A stretch of DNA of 64,000 nt from Gemmobacter sp. 24YEA27 (GTDB lineage Bacteria; Pseudomonadota; Alphaproteobacteria; Rhodobacterales; Rhodobacteraceae), in assembly GCF_030052995.1 (NCBI RefSeq), contig NZ_JASJPW010000001.1:3214001-3278000 (forward strand), written 5' to 3'. Both the position numbers and the translations under genes were made by a program. The stretch's first letter is position 1. Each line of letters starts with the position of its first letter. A model generated the notes under the pieces. It worked only from the letters and a program-made list of their open reading frames with translations. It was not told the origin of the DNA and made no database searches. Shown here piece by piece: positions 8,051-16,412 of this stretch.

Positions 8051-8085
8051 AAACGCCCGGAGTATTGTCCTCCGGGCGTCTTTTC
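8051..8085 (-). terminator. Strong hairpin terminator downstream of csp
   Basis: A perfect 10-bp stem, ACGCCCGGAG (8053-8062) and CTCCGGGCGT (8070-8079), has a 7-base loop. T runs flank both sides (CTTTT on the plus strand, TTTC on the minus strand), so it can work in both directions. It ends the unit that starts with the cold-shock gene at 8459. Confidence 0.8.
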
Positions 8086-8252
8086 TGTCTTCCGACCTTC
8101 CACCATTTTAACCGCGTTTGCGATTCGGCCCGAGCAGTAAACGCCAGCAAGACCGGCGCAGGATCGGCGATTTCGGCTGAGCAGATTGCCGTTTCAGGAT
8201 GGGCCGTGGTTCGTCTCGGAGATCCGTCACAACTGAACGGATCAAAAAAATA

Positions 8253-8459
8253 TCAGGCGAGCTTGATGTTGATCGCCGATTCGCGGCCATCGCGGCCTGC
8301 TTCGATGTCGAAGGTCACTGCCTGACCATCGTCGAGGCCACGGATGCCAGCGCGTTCCAGTGCGGTGACGTGAACGAACACGTCCTTACGGCCACCCTCA
8401 GGAGCGATGAAGCCGAAGCCTTTGGTTGCGTTAAACCATTTCACGGTGCCATTGGCCAT
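8253..8459 (-). CDS. Cold-shock protein (CspA family)
   Basis: This 68-residue single cold-shock domain is a small RNA/DNA chaperone that melts mRNA structure at low temperature or in slow growth. It opens [17 protein letters not shown] with RNP1 (KGFGFI) and has RNP2 as VFVHV. The ATG at 8459-8457 is chosen over the longer frame because AAAGGA lies 8 bases upstream and the family starts here. The long leader beyond 8460 fits the structured 5' UTR usual for such genes. A second paralogue lies at 10240-10449. Confidence 0.97.
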   Translation of the reverse strand: MANGTVKWFNATKGFGFIAPEGGRKDVFVHVTALERAGIRGLDDGQAVTFDIEAGRDGRESAINIKLA

Positions 8460-8679
8460 CGTGATATCCTTTTCTGATACATGCCGCCCACAGGAAGTGA
8501 CAGCCCGGCACAAGCGATTATCGAAAACTGCGCCGAATGGATCAGGGTTCAAAAACGTAGATGCAGGCGATTCTTACCACAAAAGCTTGCCTGTGGCAAA
8601 TCCCGGATCTTCCTGCCCGCATCCCCTCGGAAGAAACCGGCCGGTTGCAATCAGCCCGGGCAGTCTCCATATAAGCAGG

Positions 8680-8934
8680 ATGATAGAAACAGACTGGGGT
8701 AAACCCCTGCACATCGCCGTCACCCCCCAAGGTGATATTCAGAAATTCACCACAATCGAACAGGCGCGGTACTGGCTTCGCAAGCGTTGGCCGGTCGAAG
8801 ACGACGCGCGGACCACGGCGCTTACCCGGATCGAGGCCGCCATGGCATGCCTCGGGAGCGTTGGCTCCGCCAGGCGGGCCTTCCTTGCGGCAGCCAGTTC
8901 TGCCGGGTTCAGATCAGAAACCCTCGTCGCCTGA
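8680..8934 (+). CDS. DUF982-like small protein
   Basis: The 84-residue protein has the pattern I associate with DUF982: WGKPLHIAV near the start, a G..I..F motif, then EQARYWLRKRWPVEDDAR and a C-terminal Ala-rich helix with ARRAFLAAASSAGF. Function is unknown; such genes are frequent in Rhizobiales and Rhodobacterales, often on plasmids or islands. The ATG at 8680 has only a weak AGCAGG next to it, so expression is uncertain. A strong terminator follows. Confidence 0.7.
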   Translation: MIETDWGKPLHIAVTPQGDIQKFTTIEQARYWLRKRWPVEDDARTTALTRIEAAMACLGSVGSARRAFLAAASSAGFRSETLVA

Positions 8935-8956
8935 GGTTTGAAACGAGAGGTCAGAG

Positions 8957-8988
8957 CCGCCCCTGAACGCAGGGGGCGGTTTTTTTTC
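8957..8988 (+). terminator. Rho-independent terminator
   Basis: Stem CCGCCCCTG (8957-8965) pairs with CAGGGGGCGG (one bulged G) and is followed by eight T. It lies 23 bases after the DUF982-like gene. Confidence 0.88.
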
Positions 8989-9473
8989 GTTTGGGTGCCC
9001 CGCAGACCACGTGATCTCCGGAAATAATGCGCTTAAATCCGGATCAAATTGGGTTCGCTAAGTGATCTGAGAGAGACTGAAGCGCCCGTAGCCGGTGCCT
9101 GGTTGATGGCGACCTGACAGAGAGTCTCACGGAAATCCCGGTATCCTTGGGCGGGCGGGCAGTCATTACCCGCTATCCCAGGCCCGGCTGCGTCCGGCGC
9201 TGATCCCAAAAGTGCCCACTGGATCAGGCCGGGCTCCAATATCGCATGATCGGCGTGACCGAGGACGACATCGCCATGGGTTATGTCGGTAGCCGGGACT
9301 ACCGGCGTGCCCTGCCGTGGCCACCGATGGAGGCCAGTATTGGGCGAGGCCTCAGCCCGGCAGGATCGCCGCGCCGAAGGGCCCACAGGGAAAATAAACC
9401 GGACCTGAAAACCTGACCAAAGATGCTCTGCGGACAGAAGAGCCAGGCTGGTTTTCGCAGCTGAATGGATTGA
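8989..9473. other. Intergenic, nothing recognised
   Basis: About 485 bases without a convincing gene on either strand. Open frames across 9033-9386 and 9299-9592 lack family character and ribosome sites. The stretch may be eroded island DNA. Confidence 0.45.
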
Positions 9474-9848
9474 TCAGGCGGCAGCAGCGGCCTTGCGCTT
9501 CGCATAGCGGAGATCGCGCTCTGACTTGCGCGTTGCTTCATCGGCAACAACACGGGCAATACGCTCATCCAGATTAGCTTTCCGAAGCACAACCTCGCTC
9601 ACCTCAGCGGCGCGCTTTGCGGCCTCTGAAGCGGCGGCCTCATCGGCAAGCCTCTGTTGTTCTTCGAGCTTTGTACGATCGCGCTGCTCGCGGCGCTGCT
9701 CGCGAGCCTCCGCAACAGAGACACGTTCCGCCAGTCTGGCGGCCTTTTCCGGAGCGGCGGCGATTTGCGCGGCCCGAAATGCCTCAAGTGTCGCAGCTTT
9801 GGCAGATGCTGCATTTCCGCGACGGTCAGAGAACTCTTTATTTCGCAT
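9474..9848 (-). CDS. DUF6481-like coiled-coil protein
   Basis: The 124-residue, Ala/Arg/Glu-rich protein is almost entirely helical. It starts MRNKEFSDRRGNAASAKAAT, continues with EKAARLAERVSVAEAREQRR, and ends in RDLRYAKRKAAAAA. This matches what I recall of DUF6481 proteins, found near cold-shock genes in alphaproteobacteria. No signal or membrane segment is present. Its role is unknown, but the basic, rod-like composition suggests nucleic-acid or ribosome association. It is followed on the same strand by nothing obvious and is preceded by another small charged gene. Confidence 0.75.
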   Translation of the reverse strand: MRNKEFSDRRGNAASAKAATLEAFRAAQIAAAPEKAARLAERVSVAEAREQRREQRDRTKLEEQQRLADEAAASEAAKRAAEVSEVVLRKANLDERIARVVADEATRKSERDLRYAKRKAAAAA

Positions 9849-9902
9849 TTTTTCTCATTTTTATGAAGGTGGTTTGCAGGTCGCCGCGCAGATTAAAAAA
9901 AA

Positions 9903-10118
9903 TCAGGCGCGTTTTGATTTCGCTTCAGATCTGGCAACGAGCGCATCACTTTGCGCTTTTTCAAGCCTTGCCGCCCGGAGGCGACGTGTTTTCTCGTCGC
10001 GGTCCGCGGTAATGCTGTCAAGATCATCAAAAGCCCGTTGCCGCGCGAGAAACTGGGTCTGAACTTGCGCAAACGCCGCTTCGGCCTGTTGTCTGGGCTT
10101 ACTGATTGCTTCGGTCAT
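9903..10118 (-). CDS. Small charged protein (71 aa), unknown
   Basis: The product reads MTEAISKPRQQAEAAFAQVQ and then FLARQRAFDDLDSITADRDE, ending in LVARSEAKSKRA. It is helical and highly charged and resembles small proteins I recall next to DUF6481 and cold-shock genes in Rhizobiales. The ATG at 10118 is preceded by AGAAAGAT. It lies between the second cold-shock gene and the DUF6481-like gene, all on the minus strand, which suggests one stress-linked cluster. Confidence 0.65.
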   Translation of the reverse strand: MTEAISKPRQQAEAAFAQVQTQFLARQRAFDDLDSITADRDEKTRRLRAARLEKAQSDALVARSEAKSKRA

Positions 10119-10149
10119 GACTGATCTTTCTGATTAATTCGACAGCCCG

Positions 10150-10182
10150 AAATCAAAAAGGCCGGACATGATGCCCGACCTT
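10150..10182 (-). terminator. Terminator after the second csp gene
   Basis: On the minus strand an 11-bp stem with two G-U pairs (AAGGTCGGGCA with TGTCCGGCCTT) and a 3-base loop is followed by TTTTTGATTT. Confidence 0.8.
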
Positions 10183-10239
10183 CACGGATAGGGTTCTCGC
10201 AAATCCGGCTGATACCGGATACAGCGAAAACCCGAAAAA

Positions 10240-10449
10240 TTAAGCCGATTGCAGGTTGCAGGCCGACATTTTGCCGGATTTGCTGTCGCGCTCCAGATCG
10301 TAGCCGACTTTCTGCCCTTCCACGAGCTCGCGCAGGCCAGACCGTTCGATTGCGGAAATGTGAACGAAAGCATCATCGCCGCCGTTATCTGGCTGGATGA
10401 AACCGAACCCCTTGGTCGAATTGAACCATTTTACCGTGCCAGTGGCCAT
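10240..10449 (-). CDS. Cold-shock protein (CspA family), second paralogue
   Basis: This 69-residue cold-shock domain protein opens [20 protein letters not shown] and carries RNP2 as AFVHISAIE. The ATG at 10449-10447 has GAGGGGG upstream, so the longer in-frame extension was rejected. It differs from the paralogue at 8253-8459 in the C-terminal half ([20 protein letters not shown] here), so this is not a recent tandem copy. A long, A/T-rich leader runs upstream to about 10730, and a terminator follows the gene. Confidence 0.97.
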   Translation of the reverse strand: MATGTVKWFNSTKGFGFIQPDNGGDDAFVHISAIERSGLRELVEGQKVGYDLERDSKSGKMSACNLQSA

Positions 10450-10764
10450 GATAACCCCCTCATAAGCGTTACAGATCTGCGACGCGAATGCGAAGCAGGT
10501 ATTTTTGAACGATGCTTTATAGGGGATGCGAGCCTGGTGCGTCGCATTTCTGACGCAGCAACCAAGATTCAACTGTAAATAATCGATGGTGCAACCAATA
10601 CTGGCGATTGGCTGGAATGTCAAGTTCAGTCGGTCCGGGTAGAGAAAACTCGCGGACCATATTCTGATGAGCAACTGATTCAACCCGGAATTATACATTA
10701 CTATTTCGCACCGGCGTTGTTGCAAAAGAAGAGGCGTGATCGGTCTTCCCCCTTCCGTTTGAGT

Positions 10765-10925
10765 TCAGGCCACGCGTTCGATCTCGGCTGTGCCGCGTGC
10801 ATTGAAACGATTCCTGAGCGCGATCTGGGTCTGGACTTCGGCTGTCTGGGGGGCCGGGTCGCGTGATGCGCTCACCGAATACCTTGAGGCACCTTATCTT
10901 CGCTTTGGCCCGACTTCGGGCATGA
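10765..10925 (-). pseudogene. C-terminal relic of an IS5-type transposase
   Basis: Read on the minus strand, one frame gives LKVFGERI and, after a one-base shift, the next gives QTAEVQTQIALRNRFNARGT then AEIERVA and a stop. This matches the end I recall of a group of IS5-like transposases (VFGERI..RD..RQTAEIQIRIALMNRFNALGTAEI). The N-terminal domains are absent. It is distinct from the IS5 element at 5810-6707. Confidence 0.7.
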
Positions 10926-10940
10926 TATCCGTTCCAACGG

Positions 10941-11683
10941 GGCCCGGCCAGGACGCTGCATGGCGCTGAACATCCCGTAGCGGGCCTGGCGGCGGTGCAG
11001 CCCTCCCGCCATCGTCACCTGCTCCTGCGCATGGCTATGACCACCGTGCCGCCGCGCTCCAGGATTACACTACGGCAGCGGCAGGTATCACAGGCGCCAT
11101 CGCCGGTCACGGTGCCGACCTGCCCACCCTCGTTTCGACGTGAACGCGCCGAGGATCAGCACCAGGGCTCTGCAGGCATGGATCCGGTCCGGAAAGCCCG
11201 TCCTGGCGAATATAGTGGGACTTGGTTTATGACAGGGCTTCAGGTCCTGGGCCGGCTCGCCGAGCCCCACTGGGCCTTCCGGCATCATCGAACGGTGGTA
11301 CCCTCGAAGACCCCACCATCTCGGGCCGCTCCTATGCCGAAGCCGATGCTATCGACTTTGCACAGTTTAACGCGCCCCATGTTTAACGCGCCCCAAATGC
11401 GTACGGAGGCTCCTGGCTCGGAGATACCTGTCCCGATACCGCGACACTGCCATAACCGCCTGCCGGTGGCTGCTCCCGTCGTGTCTCGGCAGGGCTGCGC
11501 TATGGGCCGGCGGGGTACCGGCTGGCCTGTGACTGTCGGGTCGGCAGTAAACGGGCTTCGATGTCAGATCCTTACAATCAGACTTTTTTGTCCAGAAGCT
11601 GAGCCACTTCCGTCCAGAAGCCGGGCCGCCGCAACAGCAGCCTGAGGCTGTTCCCCCGGCGTTCCCCAGGGTGAAAGTCAGAA
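10941..11683. other. Eroded DNA without a recognisable gene
   Basis: An open plus-strand frame (10995-11645) has no ribosome site and an implausible Arg/Pro-rich product. Stop-interrupted frames give fragments such as GTLEDPTISGRSYAEADAID, which hint at an old coding sequence I cannot name. CGCGCCCC repeats twice near 11371-11395 (TTTAACGCGCCCCA). Confidence 0.45.
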
Positions 11684-11718
11684 CTGAAAAAGGCTTAGAT
11701 GTTTCCACCTAAGCCTTT
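11684..11718 (-). terminator. Terminator of tRNA-Lys
   Basis: AAAGGCTTAG (11689-11698) pairs perfectly with CTAAGCCTTT (11709-11718). On the minus strand the stem is followed by a T run. It begins 9 bases after the tRNA 3' end. Confidence 0.82.
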
Positions 11719-11726
11719 GAATTCAG

Positions 11727-11802
11727 TGGTGAGCCCGACAGGATTCGAACCTGTGACCCACTGATTAAAAGTCAGTTGCTCTACCAACTGAGCTACGGGC
11801 CC
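11727..11802 (-). tRNA. tRNA-Lys (UUU)
   Basis: The minus strand reads GGGCCCGTAGCTCAGTTGG through the anticodon loop CTTTTAA (anticodon TTT) and the T arm CAGGTTCGAATCCTG to an encoded CCA at 11729-11727. All four stems pair, with one G-U in the acceptor. A terminator follows directly. Confidence 0.98.
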
Positions 11803-12745
11803 ACTGTGGATGTGGCGTTTAAGGAAGGTCGCCGGGAGGGTCAATAGCCACGGCTGAAATTTCTCAAACAAATTTCTCCGGGAGGCGATTTTCCTGAAAT
11901 CTGCCGCCATCTCAGCCAGTGATGCTCTGCACGCAGCCCGGCATTGCGGCCGGGAACCCGCCAATCGGGTCCGGATCAATGGTTCACGGGCGGCGGCTCT
12001 GCCGCATGTGAGATGGCAGTATTCAGTTTCGCGCATAATCGCCGAAGCGGGATCAGTCAGACTGCGCCGGCCCCTGATGCGACGCACGGCAAGGGACGAC
12101 GCTTTCCCGCGCCCGGGCGACCTGCCCCTGTCGATCAAACCCAGGTGAACGAAAGCGCGATTCTCGTGCGGGCAGCGCAGCATGCGGTCACGCGGCATAA
12201 AGCTTGCGGCGGCCCGGGCCTGTCGGTCGGGGGGATTGCAGGGAACAATTTGTAAGTCTCGTTTCCGAACAAAGATCACTGAGCCGATTGATCGGCTTGC
12301 GCCTAGCTGTCGGGAGCTTTGGCGACATACCTCTGCCAGCGGATCCTGCGGAAGCAGGTTATCCCTGACAGGCCGGAACAGTGCCAAAGCAATCGCCGTG
12401 ACGGAGCCGTGCTCGCAGTCGGAGAAGTCAGAGCCACGGACCTGATCAGACCACAGGCTTTCGGGCAGACGAAGCCGCCAGCGTCAGCCCCCTGGGTTAA
12501 CGGCCACCCGTCGGGGCGCTGCCACTGCCCGGCTTAAGGGTGATTCCTGTGGTGATTGGGAGGAGAGGGCCCGGGCCTCGCGTCAGCGCTGCGCCTGAGA
12601 GGCGCAGGGAAGGCCCGCACAGGGGCAGGCAGCGGGAGAGCGGGGCCTCATAAGGCGGCTGCGCCAGACGGCCGCTACATGGGCTATCCGGCGGCGAGGG
12701 AAGCAGCGCCTGGCTGTCACCGCGATATGGCGGGAGGTCGGGGCG
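11803..12745. other. Intergenic, nothing recognised
   Basis: About 940 bases without a supported gene. The long minus-strand frame that ends near 11695 owes its last 25 or so residues to translation through tRNA-Lys (the well-known VAQLVEQLTF artefact). The part next to the reductase gene is GC-rich and has several short hairpins but no clear terminator. Confidence 0.5.
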
Positions 12746-14083
12746 TCAATAGATATCCCGGCGCAGACGGCGCTCTGTCATCAGGCGCGCGGTCTCGTCC
12801 TTGCCCAGCACCTCTTCCAGCGCCTGCTGCACATCTGTGGCCATCCCCTCGCGCCGGCCACAGATCCAGATACCGCCACCGGCCGCGACATGCGCCCTTA
12901 CCGCCGCCGCCGAATCGCGCAGGATATGCTGCACGTAGCGCGGCCCTCCCTCCCCGCGCGAGAAGCTGCGGTCAAAACGCGCAAGCCCGCCACTGGCCAC
13001 GAGACCGGACAGTTCCTCTGTGAAAACAGCGTCATGGTCCGGGCTGCGCTCGCCATGGATCAGCCAGACCGGGCCGCTTTCCTTCAGGGCCGCGCGGTGG
13101 CGCAGATGCGCCAGCAGGCCCGCCAGACCCGAGCCATTGCCGATCAGCAGCATAGGCATCGTGTCATCCCCGGCATGAAAACCGGGATTGGCGCGGATCG
13201 ACAGGTCAATGGCACCGCCCTCGCCCAGCTGCCGGCAGAGCCAGTGCGAACCGAGACCGGGACGGCCCTCGCGGGAAATCACCTCGCGCAGAATCAGTTC
13301 AGCGCGTCCGGAGCCCTGCAGCGAGGCCAGCGAATAGTCGCGTCTGACCGGTCCGTTTTGGGTGGGGATGCTGATTTCGGCGATATCTCCGGCCTGCCAG
13401 TCCGGCAGGGGGCCTTCGGGATCCAGCACCAGATGCCAGAGCGGGCCGCCCGGGCTGCCGGGGTTCAGATGGCGCCGCGCCGCCAGACGCCAGCGCGCGG
13501 GTGCGGTGGCCGGGGCCGGCGCTCCGGTGCGCGTGGGCTCCCCCATCCTTGCGCGCCAGGTGGCAAGCGCGGTCGGATGGTCGCGGTCAACCTCGGTCAG
13601 CGGGAAACGGGGTGTAGCACCGCAGGCCCGCAGCCATTGATCCAGCCGATGCGCAAAACCGCAAAAGCGCGGATAGTGGCGGTCGCCCAGCGCGAGCATC
13701 GCATAGCTGAGCCCACCAAGCTCCGGGTGCAAGGTCATCACGCGCGCAAGGAAACCCGTGGCATTGTCGGGCGCGTCGCCATCGCCGGTGGTGCTGATGT
13801 AGAATTGCGCCTGCGCCGTATTGACGAGATCCGCTGCCCCGATCTGGTCCAGCGACAAAAGGCGCGCGCCGGGAGACTGCGCGGCGGCGGCGCGCGCCAG
13901 CGCCTCGGAACTGCCACTCTGGCTGGCATAGCCGATCAGAAGGCCGCCCGGCCCGGTTGCCGCCGCTGGCCCCGCCCGCCCCGCTCGTTGCGCGCGGATC
14001 AGGGTCCGGACTGTGAGCCCGGACCAGGCGGCACCGGTCAGCGCCGCCATCGTCCAGTGCAGCGGATCAGCGCTGAGGATCAT
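12746..14083 (-). CDS. CysJ-like membrane-anchored flavoprotein reductase
   Basis: The 445-residue protein is a diflavin reductase of the sulfite reductase flavoprotein/cytochrome P450 reductase type, passing electrons from NADPH through FAD to FMN. An N-terminal hydrophobic segment (about residues 8-30) should anchor it in the inner membrane. A flavodoxin domain follows (GYASQSGSSEALA near 50, STTGDGDAPDNATGF, ALGDRHYPRFCGFA), then the FAD/NADPH part with RDYSLAS, GLGSHWLC, IGNGSGLAG and the C-terminal aromatic in RRLRRDIY. It overlaps the end of apbE by 17 bases and is the last gene of the receptor-PepSY-ApbE unit. It is therefore the likely electron entry point for that unit rather than part of sulfate assimilation. 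Confidence 0.85.
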   Translation of the reverse strand: MILSADPLHWTMAALTGAAWSGLTVRTLIRAQRAGRAGPAAATGPGGLLIGYASQSGSSEALARAAAAQSPGARLLSLDQIGAADLVNTAQAQFYISTTGDGDAPDNATGFLARVMTLHPELGGLSYAMLALGDRHYPRFCGFAHRLDQWLRACGATPRFPLTEVDRDHPTALATWRARMGEPTRTGAPAPATAPARWRLAARRHLNPGSPGGPLWHLVLDPEGPLPDWQAGDIAEISIPTQNGPVRRDYSLASLQGSGRAELILREVISREGRPGLGSHWLCRQLGEGGAIDLSIRANPGFHAGDDTMPMLLIGNGSGLAGLLAHLRHRAALKESGPVWLIHGERSPDHDAVFTEELSGLVASGGLARFDRSFSRGEGGPRYVQHILRDSAAAVRAHVAAGGGIWICGRREGMATDVQQALEEVLGKDETARLMTERRLRRDIY

Positions 14084-15103
14084 CGTCGAGCATCTCCTGC
14101 AAGGCGGGGGAAACCTCGGTCACGGCACCTTCCGGCCCGCGCCGGATCATCACGGTGGCAACCCCGGAGATGCGCGCAAATGCCATGCCCCGCGCCGCGC
14201 CCATGACCAGAATCGCCGTCGCCAGGGCATCGGCCTGCATCACCGTTGGCGCCAGCACCGAGACCGAAGCGAGGTCATTTTCCACCGGCCAGCCGGTTGC
14301 AGGGTCGATCGTATGGGCATAGCGGCGCCCGCCATGCTGAAAGCCACGCCGGTAATCGCCTGAGCTTGCCAGCCCCCAGCCGTTCAGCGCGATCACCGGC
14401 GGGCGCTGGCCGTTACGGAGCCCCCCGGCGGCGATTCGATCCCGACCCACCAGGGCCGCATATCGGGCCTGAGGCCACGACCGTAGAATTCCCCGCCAAT
14501 TTCAATCAGATGCGAGCCGATCCCGGCCTCCGTCAGGCGCGCGCTGACCAGATCGACGGCATGGCCCTTGGCACTGCCGCTGAAATCGAAGCGTAGTCCG
14601 GGTGGGAAATGAAGCCGGGTGCCCTCCAGCCGCAGCCGCGCATGGCCGCTGAGTTCGCGCGCCTGCGCGATCTCTTGCGGCTGTGGCAGCGGAATATGAG
14701 CGGGACGCGGCCCCGGCGGGCCAAAGCCCCAGAGATCGACCAGCGCGCCCAGCGTCGGATCAGACGCACCTCCGGTCTCAGACGCCAGCTGCAAAAGCGG
14801 CGCGAGCAGTGCCAGAAAGTCTTCAGACAGCTCCGCCTTCCCTGCCCCGTTGCGATGGAGGCGCGAGACCTCGCTTTCCTGGGCCCAGGGGCTGAAGAGC
14901 GCGATCACCCGCGCGCATTCCGTCTCGACCAGGTGCTGCAGCCCGGGGCCCGCGCCGGGCGGCGCCCAGGCGATCAGCGACCAGTTTGTGCCCATGGTCT
15001 CGCCCGCAAGACGGGTCTCGACCCAGCCGGGCGGCGGCGGCAGAACCGGCCCCCGGGCCACCAGAGGCGGCAGGATAACGCGGTTGCGCAACAGGGTTTG
15101 CAT
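14067..15103 (-). CDS. apbE: FAD:protein FMN transferase ApbE (one-base frameshift)
   Basis: ApbE attaches FMN covalently to Thr/Ser of flavinylation motifs in exported proteins. Family motifs run in order through both frames: GETMGTNWSL, TLGALVDLWGFG, FDFSGSAKGHAVD, LIEIGGEFYGRG, then in the other frame SSGDYRRG, YAHTIDPATGWPVEN and ADALATAILVMG. The frames overlap at a run of six C (14421-14426). One extra base joins PWWVGIESPPGG to LRNGQRPPVI and gives 1038 bases (345 residues), so a miscalled homopolymer is more likely than a dead gene. No clear signal peptide or lipobox is visible at the N-terminus, which is unusual for a family usually active outside the cytoplasm. It lies 12 bases after the PepSY gene. 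Confidence 0.88.
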
Positions 15104-15115
15104 CGCGGACCGGCC

Positions 15116-15751
15116 CTAATGGATGAACAAAAGCGCGATGATCAGCGGCAGGGCAAAACTTGCCCAGCCGAGCGGCCAGGTGGCCGGGCGCGATTTCGCA
15201 TGCATCCACATCAGCGCAAAGCCGGTGAGGGTGAAGATGACGCAGGCCAGCGCCAGCAGGTCGATAAACCAGGACCAGACCGGCCCGGCATTGCGGCCTT
15301 TGTGCAGATCATTGAGCCAGGCCAGCCAGCCCCCATCGGTCAGCCGGTAGGTGACATCGCCACTGGCGCGGTCGATGGCCAGCCAGGCGTCGCCGCCGGG
15401 GCGCGGCAAGGCGATATAGACCTCATCGGCATTGGTCTCGGTCGGGCGATGGTCAAGCGTCACGCGGAACTCGCCGGCAGCCCAGGCGGCGACAGAAGCA
15501 GGCACCGGGGTCTCGCCCTCTTCCGGCATGGTACTCATCGCGGCCAGAAGGTCAGGCGGCAGGCTCGAGTGCTGCTCGACCGTCTCGGGGCGCGTGGCGA
15601 AGAGGCCGGCATTGTTGAGCGTGAAGCCGGTGACCGCGAACAGGAACATCCCCGCAAGGCTGATCGCTGCGGAAACCCAGTGCCACAAACGGAACTGGCG
15701 CAGCCAGAAGCTGCGCCCCGAAGCTGTCGCCAGCAGATTGTCTGCCTGCAT
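15116..15751 (-). CDS. PepSY-associated membrane protein
   Basis: The 211-residue protein has a first membrane helix at about 22-46 (LWHWVSAAISLAGMFLFAVT), a periplasmic PepSY-like domain (about 50-150), the family signature LHKGRNAGPVWSWFIDL, and two C-terminal helices with GFALMWMHAKSRPATWPLGW. Proteins of this kind work as inner-membrane reductases, for example in reductive iron release from siderophores (FpvG type). His residues in the helices (HW near 24, LH near 155, MH near 188) could bind heme. It sits between the DUF2271 gene and apbE with 14- and 12-base gaps, so it is probably co-transcribed. Confidence 0.86.
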   Translation of the reverse strand: MQADNLLATASGRSFWLRQFRLWHWVSAAISLAGMFLFAVTGFTLNNAGLFATRPETVEQHSSLPPDLLAAMSTMPEEGETPVPASVAAWAAGEFRVTLDHRPTETNADEVYIALPRPGGDAWLAIDRASGDVTYRLTDGGWLAWLNDLHKGRNAGPVWSWFIDLLALACVIFTLTGFALMWMHAKSRPATWPLGWASFALPLIIALLFIH

Positions 15752-15765
15752 AAGCTGCCCTTTCC

Positions 15766-16317
15766 TCAGGGTTTCGCGGTCACTTTCAACCGGGTGATCT
15801 CACGTTCGCCGGTCACCTCGGCGCTGTTTTCGGCGCCGCCCCAGCTGAAGGGCGCGCGCAGGGTTTCCCGCCCGCCATCCTCGCGCGAGACTTCGACGGC
15901 GAGCACATAGTCGCCGGCACTCAGCCCGGCGAGCGCGGCATTGGCGGGGGCAACCGCAACTTTATGGGTGCCTGGGCCACGGGTCGGCCCGCTAAGACCA
16001 TCGGCCGGAAGATCAAGCTTTTCCCCCTCGGCCCGCCACCAGCTGCGCAGATCGCGCAGGAAGCCGCGCCCGAGATTGTCGCGCAGCCTCGTGTCATACC
16101 AGACCGCCACGGTGCCACGGATCTCTTTCGAGCCCGGCTCTTCGATCCAGGCCGCGAGATAGGGGCGGTATGCGGGGCTGGCCTCGGGCTGCGGCAGCGT
16201 CACCTCGAATTCCAGCCCGGCGGCCAGAGCCGGGCCGCTCACCAGCGCCAGCGTCGCGGCAACGGCCAGGCGCGCGGCCGGCATCGGGCGGGCATTGTCA
16301 TCTGTCATCATCAGCAC
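15766..16317 (-). CDS. DUF2271 periplasmic protein, likely ApbE substrate
   Basis: The 183-residue product has a Sec-type leader (ARLAVAATLALVSGPALAA, cut near residue 33) and a DUF2271 body with YLAAWIEEPGSKEIRGTVAV and LRSWWRAEGE. Residues 106-112 read DGLSGPT. This fits the DxxSGxT pattern of ApbE flavinylation sites, with Pro where Ala or Ser is usual, making Thr112 the candidate FMN acceptor. The start may be the GTG at 16317 or one of the following ATG codons; no strong ribosome site separates them. It lies directly upstream of PepSY and ApbE, which supports a covalent-flavin electron carrier role in the periplasm. Confidence 0.82.
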   Translation of the reverse strand: MLMMTDDNARPMPAARLAVAATLALVSGPALAAGLEFEVTLPQPEASPAYRPYLAAWIEEPGSKEIRGTVAVWYDTRLRDNLGRGFLRDLRSWWRAEGEKLDLPADGLSGPTRGPGTHKVAVAPANAALAGLSAGDYVLAVEVSREDGGRETLRAPFSWGGAENSAEVTGEREITRLKVTAKP

Positions 16318-16412
16318 CAGTCATCGTCAGCACCCGGGGGCAAAAGCGGCATAAGTGCCTCGCGGCGGGCGGGAAGCCTTCACCCGCCGCGAGGCCAGGG
16401 ACGGAGCTGCGA

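Noticed and set aside
10995..11645. 216-codon plus-strand frame
   Set aside because: Arg/Pro-rich product without domains and no ribosome site; typical of a chance frame in GC-rich DNA.
4122..11802. Right-hand attachment repeat of the tRNA-Glu element
   Set aside because: I looked for a second copy of the tRNA 3' end (ACTCCCCTACGGGCTGCCA) and did not find one.
11695..12387. A 230-codon minus-strand open frame ending next to tRNA-Lys
   Set aside because: Its last part is translated tRNA sequence (the VAQLVEQLTF artefact), and the rest lacks protein character.
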